From Dendrophyllia cribrosa (lineage: Eukaryota > Cnidaria > Anthozoa > Scleractinia > Dendrophylliidae), in NCBI GenBank assembly GCA_024195265.1, contig JAJLRJ010000009.1, positions 36,313,710 through 36,377,709 on the forward strand: a stretch of DNA of 64,000 nt. Reading direction: 5' to 3'. Positions 25,401-34,849 of this stretch are shown here, piece after piece. Under the pieces are notes generated by a model. That model was not told where the DNA came from and made no database searches. It was given only the letters and a program-made list of their open reading frames with translations. Numbering within the stretch: position 1 is the stretch's first letter; every line of letters starts with the position of its first letter. Both the position numbers and the translations under genes were made by a program.

Positions 25401-25583
25401 GTTTTCGGGACTATCGAGAAACCCACGCCAGGAACGAGGTCGAGACTCTGATTACCTCATTTCTTGGTAGAGAATAATAACCAAGCAAACAAGTGTGTTC
25501 CCTACGAGATCTGTTGTCACAAGAATACCAAACATTGTTGTAATTCCAATCTGGGCTGATTTGGAATCTGTATACTGCTCCAT
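22474..25583 (-). CDS. GPCR gene B: class A receptor, 4 exons, 375 aa, paralogue of gene A
   Basis: Predicted join, minus strand: exon 1 25583-25456 (start MEQYTDSKSAQ, TM1), exon 2 24047-23786, exon 3 23321-23070, exon 4 22959-22474. All junctions are GT..AG. Exon 1 (128 nt) and exon 3 (252 nt) have exactly the lengths found in gene A, and phases are identical. Motifs: GN in TM1, SLAVAD in TM2, ERY after TM3, ECL2 Cys in DFCLEYWP, CWLP in TM6, NPFIY in TM7. ECL1 is three residues shorter than in A (CKSHNLTW against CKLLTGSNLTW). The C-tail is 29 residues longer and Ser/Thr/His-rich. The intron-less stretch VRKRVTKMVLTVSVIYGLCW is shared almost unchanged with A, pointing to recent duplication and preserved G-protein coupling. 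The ligand is unknown. A foldback transposon ends 29 bp from exon 1, inside intron 1. Confidence 0.85.
23446..23481. repeat. (TATCT)n pentanucleotide microsatellite
   Basis: Short imperfect TATCT repeats in intron 2 of gene B. Confidence 0.7.
23488..23617. repeat. Dispersed ~400-bp family, partial copy (gene B intron 2)
   Basis: Right half of the family seen whole at 29132-29490, 33526-33908 and 51335-51691. Diagnostic pieces are TTGGTGGCATTTGGCG, GGAATAAGCTAAG and a terminal GTCCCTTT. Confidence 0.6.
24948..25427. mobile_element. Foldback element, ~235-bp arms (gene B intron 1)
   Basis: Left end CGTGGGTTTCTCGAAAGTCC and right end GGGACTATCGAGAAACCCACG are inverted. Similarity continues inward (TTTCTAACGAAT, ATTTTGAAAGCTA...) to a centre near 25192. 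A related half-element lies at about 44375-44600. It ends 28 bp inside the intron from the exon 1 donor. Confidence 0.7.
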
Positions 25584-25599
25584 ATTGATTTAACAATTG

Positions 25600-26400
25600 A
25601 CTACGTAGAGAAGAAAATATTGTGTTATAAAAAGGTATTCGAAAGGTATATGGGAAAGGTACACACCCATGCCACGAAAATGAAAAATTAATATTAAAGA
25701 ATAATATTCGATTGTATAATTTTAATATCTCTTCATCATGGAATTTGTAATTTTATAGAATTTTGAATTTTTATTATCAATTATTTCTATTTTTATTTAT
25801 GTAATTAAGATATTTTTTAAATTGTTAATAAAGCTTATATATCATTATTATTATAACAGTAAATGCTAGGCCAACAATTTCAGTCATTGGCAGAAAATTG
25901 TAAAAAATCATCTTTGATCGTCGACTTTTATAGCAACTTCGAGTGACTCCACGAGGATAACTTTGACGTGATTTATGCTTAACCCTGTTCAGACCGGAGA
26001 CGAAAAGTGCCCACACTGACTTCGAACGTTAATAACTTTATAATAATTTAACTAATACCCAACAAACCTCGTGACTTTTTCTAAAATACTCTGGAAACAT
26101 TTGGATACATTTGTATGACCGCTGATTTTCGGATAATTTAATAAGGTAAGACAAATGCAGTAGATTTTAGCTTGATTTATTGAAGTCTACTTTGTTATTT
26201 CATAGAAATTTGAACTAATACATGTAAAAAGACAAAATTCATTTTCATTATTCTCAATTATGGCACTCCTTTTGTATGTCAAAATTTTTTCAAGAGCAGC
26301 CTCTGAAATGTATGCGGACACGATGCGATTTTCGTATTTTCTGTTCATGATTTAGCGATTTTTAGGGAGTAACAGGAAGAAAAAATATCATGTTGTAATT
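25600..26400. other. No gene seen (upstream of GPCR B)
   Basis: AT-rich, with a fragment of the CAGACCGG repeat family near 25985-26110. No coding exon is supported. Confidence 0.4.
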
Positions 26401-26410
26401 ACCTTATGTG

Positions 26411-26730
26411 CGTATTAGAGTAGCTTAAGCAACCATGCACGACGACGACAACGACAGAGAGAACACGTAAAAAAACACCGTACAATGCCTCTACACGTGC
26501 GTTCCCTGCAAAACAACGTCAAATTATCAAATTATAGGTTTTATGGAGAACGTGAACACGCGATGGTTAATTTTTCCTCTTTCAAGTTGAAATAGGCTAT
26601 TTCAACTTGAAAGAGGTCCCTACGAATTTGTTTCCTAGACAATTCAGTCACATCAGACAAATTAAACAATTGCAGCAATTGCAAAGTAGTTTAAAAGAGC
26701 CCAATTTTTTTATCAAATGACGACTCCAGA
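26411..26730. repeat. GCTTAAGCAAC-family repeat, copy 1
   Basis: Collinear with 52141-52480 (shared CACGTGCGTT, CCCTGCAAAACAAC, AAATTATAGGTTTT, CAAATTA.ACAA). It contains a private 41-nt perfect palindrome at 26576-26616 (CCTCTTTCAAGTTGAAATAG arms around one G). Confidence 0.65.
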
Positions 26731-27150
26731 GCCTCATTGTCTTGACAACGCAAGGATGACGGTCGTGCGTAAAAGAGAAGACGAAAATGATTTTTGGCAA
26801 TTTTCTAGAATTTTGATATTTGGGAGTGAAAGATTAAACGCATACATGCAGTCCTAAGTCAAAGTAGAATCACCTGCCGTTATACTCGACAACAGAATGC
26901 TATTTGTTTATTCATGATATGCAAAACACAAAAAAAGGCAATATTTTATGAAATAGAGCTGCCGTTAGGTTTTCTAAAAACTTAAATTTTACTATTATTT
27001 GCTTTTGCTCGCCGACACTTGCTTTTGTGGACACAATTTATTATTTTTATGTAACACCTCATGAGTGAGAAGCTCTGCACCAATCAAATGGAGTCAATTC
27101 AATAATTTGTGACCATTATTAGTCACAAAATTTCCAGCTGGTATATATTT

Positions 27151-27541
27151 TTAACCCTTTAACTACTTATAGTGCAAAATATCAAAATTTAAGAAAAAGT
27201 CCAAATTTCAATTTATGAATTGTAAAATATTGAAAAACAAATGGTACCTTGCAAAAGTACTGCCCAAGAGGTTTCATTTAAATGGTCGCACCACAGGTTT
27301 TCGTCTAGAGACTAAAAAAGGTATGTAGCAGCTCTCGTAAGGTCTCACACTATTGGTTCGATACCCATCGAGAGAACAATAGAACAAACAACACAACAAT
27401 GGACCCCAGCCCTAAAAACAACAGCAGCTGTGTTTTACAAGGCCAATGAAAAAAATAGAGGTTTCTGAGAGCTGCTACACTACCCAAAGTAAGAACTACA
27501 TTACATGTCTTCATAATTTACTTTGGGAGTGACAGGGTTAA
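27151..27541. mobile_element. MITE copy 3 of the CACTCCCAG family, interrupted
   Basis: Reverse-orientation copy of the family at 3313 and 43489. It runs from TTAACCCTTT to ACAGGGTTAA. It is split by the element at 27324-27479. Confidence 0.65.
27324..27479. mobile_element. Nested MITE with TGTAGCAGCTCTC termini
   Basis: Perfect 13-bp inverted ends TGTAGCAGCTCTC/GAGAGCTGCTACA enclose 156 bp. The host-repeat alignment breaks exactly here. The 3' part resembles about 47750-47845 (AATAGAGGT...GAGCTAC). A B-box-like GGTTCGATACCC lies inside, but I see no convincing A box. Confidence 0.6.
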
Positions 27542-28143
27542 AGCAATAAAAATTTGAAAACCTAATTTTTGGACCTCATATATATTAGCAGAGACTAATG
27601 TAAACTCCAACGGAAAAATCAACGTCGTGTTAACCAAAAACGCGGCATAGAATATTGTAAGGAACACAGAGCTATATCAATGTATATATATATTTTTTTA
27701 AAAACAGCTCAGGTCGGAAAATACATGAGCCGCCAAAAATAATTATTTTAGACATGACGGCTAAATGGGTTTTTTTGGTTATATCGAGCACAAGCTATTG
27801 ATAAGTACGCTTCGCTCAAGCCACTAGCCGCTCACCAAATGATCATACACGTTTTCTATTTAATGCAAGCAGATTATGAGTAAAACTGCGTACCAAAATA
27901 TTTATTTTGCCCATGAGTAACTAACAGTTAGCTGAATATTCGAAAGGCCAACTACTGGTTTGCGATGAAACTGACCAGTGATCTTTCACAAAAGTTGACT
28001 GATTTTATGCAAGAGAAAATTTGTTTGGAAATTCCTGTCAAAGCTATTACAAATCACTCGCCTTTTTCACGGAAATTAGTAGACAAAAAGTCTGCAATAT
28101 TTCATTTAACAAATAGTGAAGATATTCTGAGAGAATATAATTA

Positions 28144-28290
28144 TGTTGTAGTTCAATTTTATCCTTGGTTTAATTTTCATTTTCCTCAGTTTGTTTTATA
28201 ATCATTATCGTATATTAACATAGAAAAGAACAATATAAAATAAAAATTGAACCAAGGATAAAATTGAACTAAATTGAACTGCAACGAAGA
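28144..28290. repeat. Hairpin repeat with GTTCAATTTTATCCTTGGTT arms
   Basis: Left arm ATGTTGTAGTTCAATTTTAT... (from 28144) is inverted at 28235-28290 (...GGATAAAATTGAACTAAATTGAACTGCAACG). A/T-rich loop. The end of a 78-codon ORF (27965-28201) falls in it and is not supported as a gene. Confidence 0.65.
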
Positions 28291-29131
28291 TAAATCTCGA
28301 CTTTATCTCATGCATTCATAGCTGCCTTTACAAAAATGTATCACATATTTTGAACACAATTATAAGGTTTTTGTAAAGTTGTAAAGTAGTCACCTTTTTA
28401 AAAGGGTAGCACTGCAAAGCCAAAATTCAAATTCAAATTTGCATCAAGGTGCTGACAAAGATTCAACAAAAGCTCAAAAAACTAAGGCTTACAAATTAAG
28501 TTGGGATAAAAGGTGCATTTATATCCTTTCTCCATTCAGGCTTTAAAACTATAATTCCAAAATACAAAACAATTATACCGAATTAGTAAAAAATTCTGAC
28601 ACTTTTTGTCAAAATATGTAACTAGGGATTATAGTTACCTTTTGGCAATCTTTATATGTTTTCTTCGGATAAATCTTTATGATTAACCTCGGGCCGTCAT
28701 CACTTCATAGTCTCAGCCAGCGGACGCGATAATGGAATGGTGAGTTTAAGTTTTGCTTTCCGATTTTTATGTATTTTTTGTTGACATGCTATATGAGGCT
28801 GTCAAAAACTGCAGGTGGTGGACATTAACTGGAAAGATTATTGAAGATTCAATTTGTTTTTGTTTTTATCGTATAACACTGACTAATACTACCGATATAT
28901 CTGAATGGGAAACGGCAAAGGCTTCGGAATTATAATAAGTATGTCTCATTCAAAAAGTGGTCATTAAAGAAAACTAGAAAGTCCGGAAGCGACGAAAGAC
29001 GTAATTGACAAAGACGAAATAACTCAAAAAATAAAAGTACATACAGTGAAATGATAACATATCAAGGCGAGTAAATAATGTCGACTCTAACCAAATAGAA
29101 AGCCTTTTTAGTGGAATATGTGTTTGGCTCT

Positions 29132-29490
29132 TAAAAGAACACTGTTCCGCAAAATAACAAAATTTCGCTTACCAGCTATATATATTACATGTTTATCGTC
29201 AAATACCATCAAATATGCAACTTAATTGGATAAAACGATTCTATAGAGCAAAACAGAAGCAGTAGTTTAAAGGTCAAAAGTAGAATTGTAGAGCTGGAAA
29301 GGGATTACAGTTTATCAAATTTGATTTCTTGACAGGTGATCACGAACTCAATTATTTCCATTATTGTGGAATGTTGACTTTTTTTAAAGCCGTTATTTGC
29401 CTCTTTTTAGTTAACATTTCTTTGCTTTTGTCGATTTTTTTCTTCCTTTTTCAAGATAATAAAGCAAGCTTCAGGCACAGTGTCTCTTTA
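29132..29490. repeat. Dispersed ~400-bp family, full-length copy
   Basis: Ends AAAAGAACACTGTTCC and CACAGTGTCTCTTTA are diverged inverted repeats. The interior matches 33526-33908 in the same orientation and 51335-51691 in reverse. Confidence 0.6.
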
Positions 29491-29583
29491 CTAAGCACTT
29501 TATATTTCAGTGTAAGACAAATGAACAGTAACAGTATAAAGCAGTTTTCATTTCAGTGTCATAAAACCAAAACCAAAGTAATT

Positions 29584-29775
29584 ACTCGGACCAATCACAG
29601 CAGTCGTAAACAATCCAATGAACCAATCAGAGCTCGAGGCAATTACATGTCGGCGGCGCCAAGCGCGGGAAAATGTGTGCGAGCAAGTCACGATTGGTTT
29701 TGGTTTTACTTCTGATTGGTCGAGAAAGTGGTGCGAAATTTTTTAGCCAATCACAAAGCGTAGCAATGAAAAACC
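29584..29775. repeat. CCAATCA-rich dispersed repeat, second copy
   Basis: Collinear with 21336-21545. Confidence 0.65.
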
Positions 29776-30939
29776 AAAGCAATTGTGTAATTACTTTCGA
29801 CACTCAATTGAAAACTGCTCTATTACCGAACAAAACAAATGCGAGTTGGCTTAAAATTACATACCTATCTTTTCTCGTCTTTACTTCCTTTAGAGATTTA
29901 AACAGTTCATTCATTTGTAAATGTAACATCATGTATGGTTAACGGGGCGGACGGAAGGACGGACGAATGCATGTATGAATAAATTAATTGATCGAATCAA
30001 TCGATGAATGGACGGATGGGTAGATTCACAGTTACATAGAGACAGAAACTGTAAAAAAAGTATATTCTACAATGACTATACCATTTTTTTAAAGTGCCCC
30101 TATGATCAAATTTTTGATTTTCATTTTTTTTACATTTTCGTGTACTATTAGACTTTCTTACTCATCTTGCCAAATTTCAATCCATTACGAACATCAGAAG
30201 TCATTTTATTTTAACATTTATTTCTGAGAATTTACGGCCGCCATTAATCAACCTTGTTCCAAGGCTTGGTTGCGAATGGGAGAAAGTGACGTCAAAGGCT
30301 CAAAAATACCTCACGGGTTGAAATTATAATAACAATAAGTATTGAAAATCACGCGAAAAGCAACAAAAACTTTGGACTTGATCTGCGTGCAATTTTCTTT
30401 GCTGATTGTTATGCAATGACAATTTGTGAACAAGTTACATCTTTTTGCGAGCGCGTTTGGCCACCCAACGCAAGTTTGTCCCGAAATTGAAATTTTAGAA
30501 ACGTGCGTCGGCTTGCGTTTCCGTTTGGCCAGGACTTTAGTTGAAATAGTTGAAAAATACACTGAACAGCTTCGAGTGCTCATGACGAGTGTCGTACTTG
30601 AGGTGGACACAAGCTAGTGTTTTATCCTAGTAGTCTTTTTTTTTCTTTTTCCCGGTGGCTCTCCACTTGGTGGTTGAAGAGCCTTGACCTCATACTTCTC
30701 ATGACGTCATAACTCGTTACCATAGCAACCGATTGTCGGTAAACTTTACCGCTTAAAGGATTAAAGGGTGGTTAGACAATAAACGGTCGATTCCCATATA
30801 TCCCATGGCATGCATGGGAAAAAGAAAAACGCTGTAGCTATGCTTGGGACACCATATCTCACAGAACATTCGCGTTCATTGTCTAACCCTCGCGAATTTG
30901 GCTAAACAAAACAATGCAGTGATATGAAAATCCCCACGA

Positions 30940-30941
30940 GG

Positions 30942-30975
<34 letters not shown>

Positions 30976-31215
30976 GAACGTGTTAACCCAGGATAACTGC
31001 GTCAGTATCAGAGACGTGAGTTACAAGATCATGTGGAGAACCCCAAGACCTTCTGGAAGAAGCTCAAAAGCATTTACCCAAGCTCTAAAGGCAAACTGGG
31101 GATTCCCGAGTCTATCAATTAGATCCATGGGAAATTATCACTAATCATTTCACCATTGCCGATAAATGTAGCGATTTTTATATAAATGCTGTTTTTAAAC
31201 TGATGAACTGATAAA
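30940..31215 (+). pseudogene. LINE fragment (endonuclease-RT linker region), degenerate
   Basis: After an (AAT)n tract (30947-30972), one frame reads DHVENPKTFWKKLKSIYPSS followed by KGKLGIPESIN and a stop. Tryptophan and Lys motifs of this kind are typical of the linker between the endonuclease and reverse transcriptase of animal non-LTR retrotransposons. Downstream frames shift and contain stops. It is a short dead remnant just 3' of GPCR gene C. Confidence 0.5.
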
Positions 31216-31320
31216 TTGATGTGACACCTAAAGAGTACATTGGCACCAACAACTATAGACCGAGGAAAAGGATGATAATTCTTAACGTCGAGTTGAAAGT
31301 AAGTTGCATCTACAGATTCG

Positions 31321-34300
31321 TCACACAGGCGTTATTTGAATCACTTTGTTACTTGTTATGCGACAACAGATCAATTTGTAGAGATTCCGTCGAAACTGAT
31401 GGCTTCGTAAACTGTACACCACAGGATTTATAGAGGAATTGAACGTGGCCAGAGCTATAGTGGTCTTGTGTAGAAATGAGTACATTGATTCAGATGGTAG
31501 CACGTTGGCCAAGAAATAGATCATCAGTGTTGGGACCCAGCAAATTACATAGATCACGCTGACAAGTATAACCATGGTCGTAATCCTTTTCTTGGAACGA
31601 AGAAACGCCATTTGTGGCTGGCTTTTATCTTTGATTTTCCCGAACCAGAGACGACGCACCACCTGAAAAATGCAACAGTTTTGCCAATTATTTTCTTTCT
31701 CCTAATTGGCATGAGTTTTTGTTTGTTTGTTTTCTGATACATTCCTAAAATCTGGTACCCTGAGTGCCAGAGGGTTTTTTTAGTGAAAACCGGAGAGTTT
31801 GAGCGGTGAAGCCGCGACAACGAGGCGCAACGCGCTGAGAAAAATAGAGTGACCAGAGGTCCGTCTCGCGAGCTTCTTCTAACCGTTTATGCGGTTAATT
31901 TCACTCGTGATATTCAGAGAACGGACCTCTGGATCCAGGGTGAAAATCTGGCGGTCCTTCATGCTCAATCACTAAAATTATAAAACATTTACTAAACGAT
32001 TTGTGTTACTTTGTGCTATGATTTCTCCAATTTCAAAAGGGATCGAGACTAGTTTACAGCACTTCCCCAAAACCTTTTTATACATTATTGCAGGAGATTT
32101 TCGTGAAAGCTTCTTTCGCCGTATTCAAGATGAATACCAACGACATTTTGCAACTCATGTGGCAAACTTGAATGTCGCACACTTTCTTCACAAACCTTCT
32201 TCATAAGCTATTAACCCTCGGACGTAAAAGCAAATTGGTACTATGGGAGGTTGTTTCCCCCCTCCCTTTTGGATTTTTGCTATGTAACGATATTTTAATG
32301 TCATTATATATATATTATGTTATGTTATATATGTTATATATATTATGTTATATTCCTGTTTTCGGTCCTTTAACTGCAGAGACCTATATAGGTTTAACAG
32401 CTAACGAATTTAAAACTAGATGGCGTAACCATAAGGCGTCATTTAACAATGAAAATAGAAAGAACGATACAGAATTAAGTAAATATTTATGGCAGTTAAA
32501 GGACCGAAAACAGGAATATAACATCACCTGGAAAATTCTAGCAAAAGCCAAGGCATATTCGAATCAAACGAAACGATGCAATCTGTGTATTGCAGAAAAA
32601 CATTTGATAATAACTAAACCGCAAATGGCTTCGCTTAATAGGAGAAACGAGCTTATTTCAACGTGTAGACACAGACGTAAATATATTTTGAAACACACCC
32701 TAGAATAAGTTCTACCGAAGCAAGTAGTGCGCGCGCATGTATTCTTTAGGCGCGCGCATATTTTTAACGGTATTTTTAACGGTTTTTTAACGGTTAGGTA
32801 GAGTGTGCGTCTTGCGAAATCATACATATAAATAAAGTAGTCAAACAAGGGATCAATCATTGCAAGTTTAACTGAGGAGTGGGTGGCAACACCTACGAAA
32901 CAAGTTTGTATTAAACTTATGGTCATCAAAGTTGAGTGATTTTCCTTCTTGGATTATTCTGCTCCTACACTGTAGAGCACTTTATTGGATTCGCCGGTGA
33001 ATCTTCAACTTGGATAATTATATATATATATATATAAATAAATATTTATATATATATATATATATATAGCTTCAATTGACAAACCATCACGGGCCTTAAA
33101 GATAAGGTGGTCACGCGTCAACGATGACATGAAATCATGTGGCGTAAAATTTGGTTGAATTGGATTTCCAGAAAACCACCCCAATTGATCCAAAAATCAA
33201 TAAAGAGATGCTAATATAAACTACATGTAAGTAAGTAAAATACCAATACAAAACACATAATTTATCAACAAAAATTCCAACTGTTTTGGTTGACATGCCT
33301 ATAATAACTTGGTTGCTATGGAAACATCAGATATAAATATTTATTTCGCATCCAAATGTGTCTGAAGAAAAGACAAAAGCTAAACAAAGCCTCGCAAAAT
33401 AAACACTTCTAAATCAATTTCCTAGCATCCATGCAAAGATATGAATTAACTTTTAGAGAAAATTTATTCTAAAATAAGGTGTGAAACGTTTTGACAGAGC
33501 ATCTAAGAAAAAGAAATAAGCTATCATTATAGGGACGCTGTCTCGCCGAAATAATATAATTTGGCATTTTTTATAGCCAAATGCTACCAAATATACAATT
33601 TTAACACTAAATTGGATAAAAAGGTCTATAGCGCAAGTAGAAGCAGCAGTTAGGGGTTTAAGGCAGGATTGCAAGGATGGAAGTGGATTACAGTTCATTA
33701 AATTTGATTTCGTGCAAGGTGGTCAGGCGGTCGAGAAATCCAAATTAACATTCTTGTGAAACTTTCCCTCATTTAGCCATTATTTAGTTTCTTTAGTTAA
33801 TATTTCTTTGCTTTCATCACTTTTGCCGTATTTTTCTTCCTATGTCAAGATAACAAAGCAAGCTTAAAGCAAGCTCCTGGTCATTACCATGAAAACACGG
33901 TATATCAGACGATATATCACTTACCTTAAAGTACAACACGCTCATGACGGAGATGGGTATAACACCAGCGACAATAATCCATCCAAAGCTGTAAATTTTG
34001 GGCAATATGGGATGTGGCCACTGTTCTGCGCATACCTTAAGATCATCCACATATGTGACTGACAGGTACAATGGAAGCCCCCACAAAACTGCTACAAGCC
34101 AAATCAGAAAAACAGACCTGCGTAGGTTGCTTGACGAAGCAACCCGTCTTTTAAAAGGATGAAAAGCTGCATGGTAGGCTTCGTTTGCGATGGCCACAAG
34201 ACTATAAATCGATGCTACGGCAGCCGTCCAGGCTGTCGTTCCACCGGTGACGAAAGTGCAGAGATATCGACCTGTTGTTCCATCTGGGTGAACAAATGTT

Positions 34301-34517
34301 GGGCCAATCACGAACTTGATGCCCATAAAAATGGCAACCAGGATGTCCGCGACTGCCAAGTTCACCAGTACGTGATTCATGGCGGTTCGCATGTTCTTGT
34401 TGTTCGTTACAACTAAGATTACCATTGTGTTGCCGACAAGGTCTGTCATGATCATGAAGGAAAACACCGTGGCGAATCCAATGTATTCTGAGGATAAGCT
34501 ATCACTTGTAGGGCTCC
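31321..34517 (-). CDS. GPCR gene C: diverged class A receptor, first exon not found
   Basis: Two exons are visible on the minus strand: 34517-33925 (TM1 to TM5) and 31662-31321 (ICL3 end, TM6, TM7, short tail). The intron is GT..AG and phase 0. The larger exon starts after an AG at phase 1 with no in-frame ATG before TM1, so a short upstream coding exon is expected but was not located. At least 310 aa are visible. Motifs kept: DLVGNT in TM1, NLAVAD in TM2, the ECL1 Cys (RYLCTF), ECL2 Cys (LKVCAEQWP), CWVP in TM6, NPVVY in TM7. The DRY-position motif reads NEAY, so the usual Arg is Ala; genes A and B have ERY there. Gene C lacks two introns that A and B share. Its function may be altered in G-protein coupling. 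The ligand is unknown. Confidence 0.75.
31756..31942. mobile_element. MITE with ACCCTG...CCAGAGG termini (gene C intron)
   Basis: Left TACCCTGAGTGCCAGAGG and right CCTCTGGATCCAGGGTG are imperfect inverted repeats. The interior has GCTTCTTCTAACCG-type sequence and no ORF. Confidence 0.6.
32345..32708 (+). pseudogene. 5'-truncated Penelope-like element, GIY-YIG endonuclease C-terminal part
   Basis: The open frame ending at TAA (32706-32708) reads TYIGLTANEFKTRWRNHKAS, then a Trp/Lys-rich stretch and a Cys pair (RCNLCIAEKHLI). This matches the second half (the YIG side, Arg and following helix) of the GIY-YIG endonuclease fused to Penelope-like reverse transcriptases. The GIY half and all RT domains are missing. 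The truncation point carries a perfect 33-bp inverted copy of internal element sequence (32345-32377 against 32492-32524). It sits antisense in the intron of GPCR gene C. Confidence 0.6.
33019..33068. repeat. AT microsatellite
   Basis: (TA)n runs around a short AAATAAATATTTA centre. Confidence 0.8.
33526..33908. repeat. Dispersed ~400-bp family, copy ending next to the gene C splice donor
   Basis: Starts TAGGGACGCTGTCTCGCCGAAA and ends near CATGAAAACACGGTATATCAG. Collinear with 29132-29490. The right boundary is about 16 bp into the intron that follows the exon ending at 33925. Confidence 0.6.
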
Positions 34518-34620
34518 CTATATGGTAAAAGAAGGTCGGTTACGATTTTTATATTGAAATTAAAGTGGCTATGCCAACACACCAATTTTCATTGAACACT
34601 CGATTGCCAGCGACTTTTCG

Positions 34621-34838
<218 letters not shown>

Positions 34839-34849
34839 AACTGATGACA

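Noticed and set aside
27324..27479. tRNA-derived SINE suggested by GGTTCGATACC
   Set aside because: No convincing A box at the right spacing and no A-tail. The perfect inverted ends fit a DNA-type MITE better.
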